Shown here: positions 28,603 to 38,029 of the stretch, one piece after another | Position numbering within the stretch: position 1 is the first letter of the stretch | Layout of the letters: every line of letters starts with the position of its first letter | Source of the DNA: Litomosoides sigmodontis | Lineage: Eukaryota > Nematoda > Chromadorea > Rhabditida > Onchocercidae | DNA length: 64,000 bases | Direction: 5' to 3' | NCBI GenBank assembly: GCA_963070105.1 | Contig: OY718808.1 | Span: forward strand, 4,441,738-4,505,737 | The notes under the pieces: generated by a model | What the model saw: only the letters and a program-made list of their open reading frames with translations | Told to the model about the DNA's origin: nothing | The model's database searches: none | Program-made: the position numbers and the translations under genes

Positions 28603-29290
28603 TCATCGTAGTCTTACTGCGAACCTTGGAGGTTGAGGGACGAAAAAAGCCGCTTGTGGCGGTGGTGGTGGTGGTGGTGGTGGAGGTGGAGGTGGACAGC
28701 AAGGACACAGGAACAGCAAACAAGGCCTAAAAATTGAGAATATGAAATTTAAAAGTGAAAAATTGGTAAGACTGAAATGTTGCTCAACAGCCGATAGATG
28801 AAAATTAAACATTGAAGATTAAACAAACATCTCTTCACTAACATCGAAGTTTGTGACGTATAAAGAAAGTGTAGAGAGACTTTCAATTTCACAAATAAAT
28901 AACTTTGCTGAAATGTGAAATTTTTATGAAATGAACCTTTTCAACAAAAAAATTCCATTAGTTTTCTTTACTTCCAACTCAACCATAACTTTTGTATATT
29001 TTAAAATAAACTCATTGAAAAACAAACTTTTCAACAGTTTTATTAAAATCGTCGATATCAGCGCTGCTTGCATGCAACAAATAAAATTGAAATTTCGATA
29101 TAATCCGATGAAGAAAAGTTTACTATTAAAATTTACAATTCTATTTGATTTGAATGAATTCGAGTAAACAACATAAAGTTGATATTTTAGTAATTCTAAA
29201 ATACTACACTTACAAGAAGCAACAGAAACAACCATCAGTTGGCAGTACCATAAGTGAAAATAGCGCCAAGCCCAAAAATATCAGACGCAT
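28603..29290 (-). CDS. Small secreted Cys-rich polyproline protein (66 residues)
   Basis: Two exons (29214-29290 and 28603-28726, minus strand) join at a GTAAGT donor and a TTTTTAG acceptor in frame. The first exon encodes a signal peptide, MRLIFLGLALFSLMVLPTDG, then CFCCF. The second continues with PCLLFLCPCC, directly followed by an uninterrupted run of 13 prolines, encoded by a CCA/CCT tract, and a short tail (QAAFFVPQPPRFAVRLR). The mature peptide is therefore a cysteine cluster followed by a polyproline rod. No family is recognised. The other reading frame of the second exon gives a Thr/Ser run, but only the proline frame joins the signal exon. Confidence 0.6.
28659..28694. repeat. GGT/CCA trinucleotide repeat inside a coding exon
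   Basis: On the plus strand this is a run of GGT and GGA triplets. On the minus strand it encodes the polyproline run of the 66-residue secreted protein. Trinucleotide runs are prone to length change, so the number of prolines may vary between individuals. Confidence 0.8.
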
Positions 29291-29549
29291 GACTTTCACG
29301 TTTAACTCTATTGACCGTTGATTTTACCAAATTCACGATTTTTTTTCTTGCCTTTTGGAACGGATATGTTGTGTTTCAAAAATGAACCACTTTTATAGTA
29401 CTCGAACGAAGTGCAAAAAAAACTAGGAGAGTGGAAATAACGAAAGTAATTACAAGGAGAAAAAAAGTAGATGTCGACAGGTACTATCAACGATGTTGTA
29501 CAAGTGCTATTTCTTTTTTCATTTCAAGTAATTCATTTTCTCAACAAAT

Positions 29550-29782
29550 AGTGATAAGAAAATTTTATTAATCTGTACTGTAAAATTCGTCATCTGACAG
29601 AACTGATTGCTTTTGTTCTTTTTTTCTTCTTTTGGTAATAAATTGTAGTTTTAATTTTCTGCCACGAAATAATTACTAATTAATTATCAAACAAATTCCT
29701 AGCATTGCAGAAAAAAGGATGAAGTTATGAGGGCTGATAACATGGTGTTAGAGAAATGATAAATTGTTTAAATCCTTATCAC
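29550..29782. promoter_or_regulatory. Cluster of GATA-type sites upstream of the polyproline secreted gene
   Basis: AGTGATAAGA (29550-29559), CTGATAA (29734-29740), ATGATAAA (near 29757) and CTTATCAC (29775-29782, the inverse of GTGATAAG) lie 260-490 bases upstream of the minus-strand ATG at 29290. They match the extended core bound by nematode gut GATA factors. Clustering and position suggest intestinal expression; this is inference. Confidence 0.4.
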
Positions 29783-30394
29783 TATTCCAGATAAAATAGC
29801 ATTCTCCGGATAAGTGTATTACTTTAAAAAGGAAAAAAAAACTGACCACGAAAATTCTAGCAAGCTAACATTGAATTTAACCGAAATTAAATTTCATGTC
29901 TTAAGTGTTCTTTTCATCGACTTTTCTTAACATACTTCTCCCGCTTACTCATCAATTTCACTTTTTATTTTCGATTTTTTTTTCTAGTCCAACTTTATGT
30001 AAGGACTTAATATTGCAATATCGTTTTGAAAATAAATTTCATTATCACTAAACGAGACTATAAACCAATTCTTCGTGGTGCCAAACTGTCACTAACACTT
30101 AGACACGTAGTGTAGATGATATCGTACGCATAAATCATGTAACGTGAATATGTTTTGGTTCAGTCACCTCAACTTAAATGTGTAAGAAAGAATTTAGAAA
30201 CACTATCCGATAGACTTAAAAAATAATTCAAAGAATAATTTTGCCGCCTATAAATTGTAATTGAAGGAAATTCAATGGTCCATTTCTAGTTTACTTTAAC
30301 AGTAAGCGGTAGAAGTTATTCAACGTAAACGTCAGAATTCAGAAGTGTAAGCATTACGGTAATCAATAATCATGATTAGCACAATTAGTCTAAC

Positions 30395-30419
30395 TGCAAC
30401 ACTCAATGTTAGTGTTGCA
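30395..30419. repeat. Perfect inverted repeat (9-bp arms, 7-base loop)
   Basis: TGCAACACT and AGTGTTGCA flank CAATGTT. A related perfect palindrome, TGTTGCAACA, lies at 30468-30477. Both share the core GTTGCAA. The role is unknown; a dimeric transcription factor site is one possibility. Confidence 0.6.
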
Positions 30420-31176
30420 ATGCAACTTCAAAATGCGACTTAGCTGATAGCAATACATCTTCTTCGGTGTTGCAACAATTTTTCGGAAACGATGAAGGAA
30501 GTAATCATCCTCACTTGGTGTAAGACAACATACAGTTTACAGGCTGAAACCGTCACGGATATCGGAATTTCCGTCTAACTTACTCCTCCCACACAACGAG
30601 ATTTCTCAGAGTTATCTATTCAGCAACAACTATGTGCACGCCAAATTCACGTATTGCCAATCTGCGTGGAAGAAGTGTTCCACGTTGCCGCAACACTTGC
30701 TCGCTACACACTCTCATGCTAGACCTTGAAAGGTCATCACTATCCTGTTCCGGCTCTTTTCTTCGCTACTCAAACTTAAACCAGTTGCGCGCACATGTTC
30801 AAGACGACGGGAATGACGACGGTTTCTGGTTTACCGCATATCAGTTCATTTTGGGAGGTTTTCCGGCAGGTATTGGTGTGTGTGTTGTGGTTGCATTGTA
30901 ACCCATGCAGTGATAGATGATAGCGTTATCAGGACTAGATTGCATTATCACTATGATGGTGACTATTTTGATTCGACTAATCAGTTCATTAAGATTTTAA
31001 CGTTACACTGACAGATCGATCTTTGCCGCTTCCTTTTGATGAGCTCAATGCTAAGATGTGTTGCGTAAGGTGTTGCTTTCTTACTCGTACGATTGTAACA
31101 TCAATTTTAATCCAGCGTCCAGCGGAAGTCGTAGTTTTACGCTGTTAGTTTTTTTCGTTATGCTTTTTGTTTTCAG

Positions 31177-34100
31177 ATGTCAACTTCAGATTTGCGAGAA
31201 CGTCTTCGTAAATTAGCGGAGCGTACTGCTAGAGAATTGCAAGCCTGTCAGAATAGAAAGGAGAAGAATGACCAAAGTACACAGAGTATGGTTTTGTTCA
31301 TTCCAATTCAACGATGTATTAGAATATCAGTCCATGTTTTAGGGTTATTTTAATACATCACATATCATACTAATAGATGAGCAGATTTGGAAAAGGAGAA
31401 ACTTTCTGCGTATATCATTGATTGATATAAAAGGTTTTTTCCTTTTATATCAATCATTGATATACATAGAAAGATTAGGAGTAATCTGATTCCATCCATT
31501 TTTGCACAAAGTTATACGTAGGTAGTTCATTTATAGGTGATGGCGACAAAGAAAACAGTGCACTTACCGCGCCGACAAGTACATGTACGCGCATGGCTTG
31601 TACATTTCCAACAAAACTGTTGGAAAATATCAACGTGGTTGAAACACCACCTGTTTTAGAATTTGCAGTACAAGATTTGTCTCAGGAAGCGAATATCGGT
31701 GAAGAACCTCCTGTGCCATGTGCTTCTACCGTTATGAGTGCAGAAACTGAAACTTCTCTTAATGCTCCTGTGATTATTACAGCATCAAAGTGTGCGTTTA
31801 TTTTTTTCCTTTATTCTTTCCTGTTTGGATCTTTGATTTTTATGCAAAGTTAAGCCTTATTTGTGCAACACTTGCAATAGTTTATTAAAAATTAATTTAT
31901 ATTAAGGTGCTGAAAACTGTTTTTTAAAAAAGTGGTACGACATTCCTTAGTTTGATTGGAAATATATTCACCTTGTCCTGTCATCTTTAAACAAAATTCT
32001 TGTGCATTAATTTTAAATGGGACCAGTGATTGCTGTTGTAACTTCGTCTACAAGCATATTTTTTAGCTCCGGAGAAGATTGAGAAAACTAATGACTCTAT
32101 TGCTAGAAGGAATAGGTCAATCACCAGATCAGCAGAGAAGAACAAGCGAACTGCCAGTGCACATGTTGTAAGGAATACATCTCGTAATGAAAAGCCTCTA
32201 AATATTTTTTTTTGTTTTTTGATTATGAATGTAAAGATGTTATGAAAATTCAGCTTCTCCAAAAATACTGGAAGTGGTATTAGAAAGGCTATTTCAGGAG
32301 CATTCAGTTGGTCTAAGTGGGGATACATCGACAGCATTACGTCGTTCAGAATCCGCTTCCAATTCTCGTCCTAATCGTTATATTTATGTAAACAACCATT
32401 CATATGTCGTGATCGATTTATTGGGTAAAGGAGGCTCCAGCAAAGTTAGATTTTTTTGTAAATGTATTCAAAGAATATATTAGACAAAGTTAAATTTTTT
32501 TCTTGCAATATATTCAAAGAATTCACCCTTTCGTAAACGGCTTCAATGTAGAGTTATTCACAAGGATTGTGTCAATTTTTCTTGGTAATTATGATTTTCT
32601 TTAAAAAATGTGCTCTTAATTCATTTGGTTTAATTAAAAAGAGAGATTTTTTTAATTTATTTAAGGTTTATCAAGTATTAGACGAGAGACAGAAGAAACT
32701 GCGTGCAGTGAAATGTGTTGATCTATCGGAAGCTGATTATTCCTGTCGCAGTGCCTATTTAAATGAAATCAAACTGTTGCATAGTTTAAAGGATACAGGA
32801 TGTGTTGTCGAGATGTCTGATTAGTATGGAATTTTGATAGTATCAATCAAAACTTAAAGTCAGATGTCAGATTAAACGATAAAATTGCTGTCAGAAAAAG
32901 ATAAAATTCTCTCAGATAAAAAGGTGTAAGCTAATAGATAAAAAACCATGCACATGATTCTGGAAGTTTTAATAGGTCATTACCGTTAATTTTTCTAGCG
33001 AGCTTCGTGGTAACATCTTGTATGTAGTGATGGAAAAGGGTGATACAGATTTGGCGACTTTTCTGAAAACTCGAAGGAATCAAATTGATGAAATATTTAT
33101 CAGATTTTATTGGAGTGAAATGTTGAAGTGTGTGCGTACAATTCATGAAAAAGGTAAGCAAAGATTCATGATGTCGTTTATCCTTTTTCTTATCGAAATG
33201 AGGTAATTTTTTCATAATAATTTTCAGGTATTGTTCATTCTGATTTGAAACCTGCAAACTTTCTCCTTGTCAGCGGGAATCTCAAATTAATTGATTTTGG
33301 AATTGCGTCTGCCATTCCAATAAATAAGACATCAGTGATTAAGGATACACAGATGGGAACGCTGTCTTATATGCCACCAGAGGCTATTGCTGGTTCAAGC
33401 ACTTCAATACATGATGGGAAAGAAATTTACAAAGTAACTTTTATAAATATTTTTTATAAATGTTTTGCGTATGGAGTTGGTAAAAATGAAGGTTGCAACA
33501 TCTATTGCCAAGGCAGGTCGATATTTAATCAGTATATTTTAAAAAGGTAATAGTAATTGTCGTTAAAAAAAAAGTAAGAGGAAGGTGGTTGCTTGAGACA
33601 TATTATCAAGATTTCGAAGCATTTTAAAATCTCATTGTGTTTTAGGTTCGTAAGAAATGCGATGTATGGGCTTTGGGTTGCATATTATATAACATGGTTT
33701 ATGGACACACGCCATATCAAATGTGGACAAATCCAGTCCAAAAGATGCATGCTATTTTGAATAAACCGATAGTTTTTGAGAAAATCGAAGATGCTGATTT
33801 AATGGATGTTTTGAAAGTTAGTGTTTTTGTAACACTTACGAAGCTGATGCTCTGTTTAATATACTTTTGTTATCATAAAGTTTTTTTTAGCGATGCTTAA
33901 CGAGAGATCCTGACCAACGATCTACCGTTGAGGAGCTGCAGAAGCATCCATATTTAACGAGTAATTTTTATTTGCAGTTCATGAAATTATACTTTTAATT
34001 CTTGTTTTCTTCTCTGTAAAGATAAAAAGAAACAAAAGGGATTTTGATCTGTGCACGTTAACTGTTCTCGGTAATAGACTTTTATGATAATCACTTTTAT

Positions 34101-34298
34101 TTTGGTGTCACTTAAGGAAAACTTCCCAAATTCACGGATGAATCAATATTACTTCAAGATGATAGCGATTTAATGAAAGTGGCTGAAGATTTACGAAACA
34201 GTACACCACGAACTTCAGCTCGAAAACTTCGTGATCTTATGCAACGGCGGGGACCGAGAAGCACGAGAAAGGGTTTAGGGACGAACAAGTTCACCTGA
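31177..34298 (+). CDS. TTK: MPS1/TTK-type dual-specificity spindle checkpoint kinase
   Basis: MPS1 starts spindle-checkpoint signalling at unattached kinetochores by phosphorylating KNL1. Ten exons give a 537-residue protein: 31177-31285, 31537-31791, 32067-32183, 32254-32444, 32666-32823, 32999-33153, 33228-33433, 33646-33816, 33891-33960 and 34117-34298. The kinase domain spans about residues 211-480. It has the glycine loop GKGGSSKV (218-225), the catalytic Lys in AVK (K240) and HSDLKPANF, the MPS1-specific HSD in place of HRD (D334). DFG follows (D351), then the activation segment with [15 protein letters not shown] and [33 protein letters not shown] and YMPPEAI are hallmarks of the MPS1 family. 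The N-terminal 210 residues are low in conservation, and I see no clear TPR domain, so it is shorter than the 857-residue human protein. The ATG directly follows TTTTCAG, so the true start could be in an earlier exon. Confidence 0.93.
31410..31465. repeat. Near-perfect 25-bp hairpin in the first MPS1 intron
   Basis: The arms 31410-31434 and 31441-31465 are complementary over 25 pairs with one mismatch, around a six-T loop. It lies in the intron between exons 1 and 2 of MPS1. It could be a remnant of a short inverted-repeat element or a structured RNA. The stem is shorter than a typical pre-miRNA. Confidence 0.7.
32441..32522 (+). repeat. Imperfect tandem duplication across the MPS1 exon 4 splice donor
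   Basis: A 38-41-base unit starting CAAAGTTA occurs at 32441-32481 and again at 32485-32522, both ending with TATTCAAAGAAT and differing at several sites. The first copy includes the last bases of exon 4 and its GT donor, so the donor sequence is present twice. Confidence 0.6.
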
Positions 34299-35763
34299 TT
34301 GTGAATCAATTTATGTGTATTTTTGCTGTATATTCTAGCTCTGATAGGTATTTTAATTAATTGTAATGTGTGTTTTTTAATATTTTAAAGCATGACGGAG
34401 TGAATGAAGTAGGCGAAGATTATGACTACACTTCATATGATAAATACATGGAGTTTAGCATGTCGAAGATACATAGGAAATGGAAGGTATCCAACCATCC
34501 ATGTTGGGATGGATATCACTTGCTTAGCTCTCTCAGTCTCAATCCGGTTTAGTTTTTAGAGACGACCCACTCTCCTATTTTTCCCATGATAAAATTTTGG
34601 ATATTAATGAATGCTAATGTTGGTGGAAAATTATAGTTTGCAATGATCGTTAGATATTTATTAAAGAATTTTCAAAGAACATTTTTGGTACTCATTTGTA
34701 ATAATATCATCAGTATAGCTATCGTTGTACAAAATTTCTGGACAGTGATGTTCACATTTTTTTTGCTTTGTAATATTTTCACTGCATTCAAGGTGATTGC
34801 TCAGTTCTCTTGAAAGATTATATAGAAGAACTGCCTTTTTATTCAAAAAACCTTATGTCGTACTAGTAATTATTGATGAATGTCTTATTTATAGTTCTGA
34901 TCACTTCTGTAACCCTGTCATATCATATCGTCCTCATTTTTTGTTGACGTATTACTTGGGCCTTCATAAATATATCAGGTTCAATCCGTAAGTCACATAT
35001 TTCGAAAAACGTTTATCGTAATATCTATTAAATCATACAGAGTTACAAATTATTTTAAGTGAATTTTGTATTAACTGAGGGAAATTTATTACGGTCTCCG
35101 TCATGTATATGTGGGAAGACATCACGTTCATCACTTTATATGAGATGTGGTTAAATTGAATTTGAAACTGTATTACCTGAACAAAGGGTAGCAAAACATA
35201 AGTTTAATAGGAGAGAAAGAAAACAAGGGTGCTGCTGTGTTCAATTTTGTATTAGTAAACATGCGCTACCTTTGGAGTAATTGATTGATCGAAAGTAGAT
35301 GTGCTTTTTTGGATACTCTTGGTAGATTATCACTGATATCATAATTTGAAGTAATCATTGTTTTATGAGATTTCATCCTTCGAGATGAAAAAAGCATTAA
35401 TCAATTTCGACAAAATTCCTTTTCGTTCTAAATTGAATGGAATGGATGAAACTGAAATATTTTTGAGTTCCCTGTAATGTCGTTGAAATTAAAAAAAAAT
35501 GATTATCACATCATCTGTGATGGATCTCATCACTTGATGTTTGAAAAAGAAGTGCGCTTGGATGTAAAATAAAGTTTAAAGCTTGTTTCATCGTTATTAG
35601 TCAAATGCTTGTTTAAAGAAATCAAAATTTAAAATTTCATAATATTCTTGCAACTACGTGTGTATTCGTTACCTCAATAAGCTACCTTAACTGCCATTAT
35701 TGATTTGTTATTGTACAATGTTTTTTGTAGGGTCGAATCAATACTCTATCTAGCGTCAGCGCT
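34299..35763. other. Spacer between MPS1 and HOP2
   Basis: About 1.5 kb of AT-rich DNA with no supported exon. A TTTTTTGTAG acceptor ends at 35730, 33 bases before the HOP2 ATG, and is a likely trans-splice site. Confidence 0.5.
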
Positions 35764-37446
35764 ATGAGCAAAGGGAAGCTGGATGAAGTTGGTAAGAAAT
35801 TTTTTCTTCTTTTTAACCTTATAGCTTTCTGTTAAATTATGAAAGTGTTCTTCAGCAACTTCTATTGAATTTCAATTTTACAGCGATCGATATGGTTTGC
35901 AGTTATATGCTGCAGCAAAATCGACCGTATAGTGCTGTTGATGTATGGAATAATTTACGCCAAGAGTATCCAAAAACTGTACGTATGCCTAATTCTTTTG
36001 ATATTGGTTGAATTTTGGTTCCAAAAGTTGAAAGATTCCATACTTGTTAGACAAGAATTTTCAAAAATTTCGGCTTTCCATGCATCTATTTATACATTTC
36101 ACTGCTGCATGATTTATTTGATAAATGGAAGAGCGGGTAACGAATGGTGGTAATGAATTTCAGCAAATAATCAAGTGTTTGGATATTGGGGTGGAGCGGG
36201 GAGTTTTACGTGAGAAACTTATTTCGAAGCAGAAGATCTATTTCGCTGATCAGGTGTGCTAACATATCTTTTGATGAAGAAAAAGAATCAAAAATTATTT
36301 TAACTCAATAAAAATTTCTGCCAATCGATCTGAAAGTCAGTATGGAAGGGAGGTGTTTCCCATGAACATTATTTTCAGGATAAAATCGAAAAGTGTGATG
36401 AAGCGGAGCTTCAGGTAATGAATGAAAGTATCACTAGGAAAAAGAATCGCTTGAACGAACTTAACAACGAGATAAAGATTGCAAAAAATGGTAGATTTCA
36501 CCAGCAGAACATGTGTTTAATAATTTGGTCATTGTGTTACTAAGTTATCCAGGACGCAGGATGTAAGACCAGAATAAATTTCACATAAGCAATATCGCAG
36601 GGTATTTTTGTTAGGATTTTAATGTTGTACATGATATTTGGTAAAATTATGCGATATTTTTCATTGATAAGTCTTATTGTGAAGAACCAGAAATTATAGG
36701 CAGTGAGCGAGTTTTTTTTTTAATTTTTTATGGAACAAAACTTAAGCGGTTTCATTATTATTTGTGCTTTGTTCTTTTAGAGCTGAAGGAGTACGGGTGC
36801 ACAATGAGCATAGAAGAGATGACTGCGCTGCAGACGACTTTGGAGGCACAGGTACCGGACATCTGGAGGTACAACCTGAAAGGGTCTGTGATTAAGAAGT
36901 GATAGTAATTACATCCAGTGGTCGGACGTGATCGGAGTAGCAGCCTTCTTGTTTATTTTCAGATTCCTGTAGTAGTGGTATAAATTCACACGATTGCGAA
37001 TTTTCAGATAAAGGAAATGGAGGAACGTCTTGGTAGCATGGAAACTGGTGCAAAGAACGAAGTTATAAATGAAAAAATGAAGTCAGAACTTATTGCAAAG
37101 CAAGACTTTTATGAGAAGCAGTATAAGAAGCGGAAGCAAATTGCAGATCAAATTATTGATGCGGTCTGCGAAAATATGAACATTTCGAAAAAGAAACTGA
37201 TGGTAATTATTTTAATTGAAACATAATTGCCAGCAAACTATACTGAGTTCACACCCCTGATTCCTGCAAATTTCTATATCCTTGAGTTGATAACATCGAG
37301 GCCATAGCGGCAGACAATTCTTGCAAGTCAGAGAGTTGTGTGTTTAGCCATTTGTACTACACCTATATAATCTAATATTCCTTGAATTAAGCTGATTCTG
37401 ACGCGGAAGAATTTTTCAGGAAGACATGGGCTTCGAACTTGACTGA
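35764..37446 (+). CDS. PSMC3IP: HOP2/PSMC3IP homologous-pairing protein
   Basis: HOP2 pairs with MND1 to stimulate strand invasion by DMC1 and RAD51 in meiosis. Seven exons give a 205-residue protein, close to the 217 of human PSMC3IP: 35764-35791, 35884-35978, 36164-36253, 36379-36490, 36781-36851, 37008-37202 and 37420-37446. The N-terminal winged-helix region has YMLQQNRPYSAVDVWNNL and the near-invariant SKQKIYFADQ (about residues 60-72). A long coiled coil follows (about 80-150), and then the C-terminal helix region with EKQYKKRKQIADQIIDAV and the closing SKKKLMEDMGFELD, which matches the vertebrate tail in pattern (KKK..EE.GIETD). The start is the only ATG in the first exon and matches the MSKG start of the human protein. 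Confidence 0.93.
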
Positions 37447-37459
37447 CTGCCTGCTAAAA

Positions 37460-37465
37460 AATAAA
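37460..37465 (+). terminator. Possible poly(A) signal of HOP2
   Basis: AATAAA begins 14 bases after the HOP2 stop codon. The close spacing is compatible with the short 3' untranslated regions of nematode operon genes. Confidence 0.45.
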
Positions 37466-38029
37466 ACTTCACTCTTTATACTATCAAACCGCCGTATTGC
37501 TCAATCAGTGAATAAGTGTTTTTTCTATGATTTGGTCTTGTGTATATTGTTACGAATTAAAATTTTGTTTTAACCCGTTTCTTTTCTGTTTTCTTCACTT
37601 TGGGTCCTGTTAGAACTTGTAATAAAATTTGCCTTTTGATGAAAAGGTATTCATTTCTGGTTTTTCCAGTTTATACCGTTCCCGTCTTGCAACGAATGTT
37701 GTTACATGCTCCTTGTGCTTATACTATTTTTATTTTCAGTTTTCATATATTGCCCATATTTTCAAAGCGACTCATGATGTGTTAAAGCATGAATGATATA
37801 TTATCCTTTAGCTGAATAACTTTTGATATGCTATAACACACACACACGCATACTTTATAAGATGAATCGATTTTAACCTAAAATGAATTAATCACTACTC
37901 TTTCGTAAATTTTTACCTAAGAAATACATGAACTGATCTTGCCAGTAACATTAATAAAAACGCTGATAGTATTTCTATAATCTGGAAATTTATTAAAAAT
38001 TTTTTAGCAGCTGTTCTTGAAAAGTCTTT
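37466..38029. other. Short spacer between HOP2 and APC10
   Basis: About 560 bases without an exon. A TTTTTTAG acceptor ends at 38007, 22 bases before the first APC10 ATG. The small gap and shared strand fit an operon-like arrangement in a nematode. Confidence 0.5.

Larger units (their letters stand above)
29291..31176. other. Spacer between a secreted gene and MPS1
   Basis: This divergent spacer of 1.9 kb contains four GATA-type cores at 29550-29782, inverted repeats near 30395 and 30468, and a GC-richer block at about 30540-30900. No exon could be linked to MPS1 or to the secreted gene. The MPS1 ATG directly abuts a TTTTCAG acceptor. Confidence 0.5.

Noticed and set aside
30632..30901. Open frame of 89 codons in a GC-richer block upstream of MPS1
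   Set aside because: No family pattern, and no splice join to MPS1 was found. It is more likely regulatory DNA.
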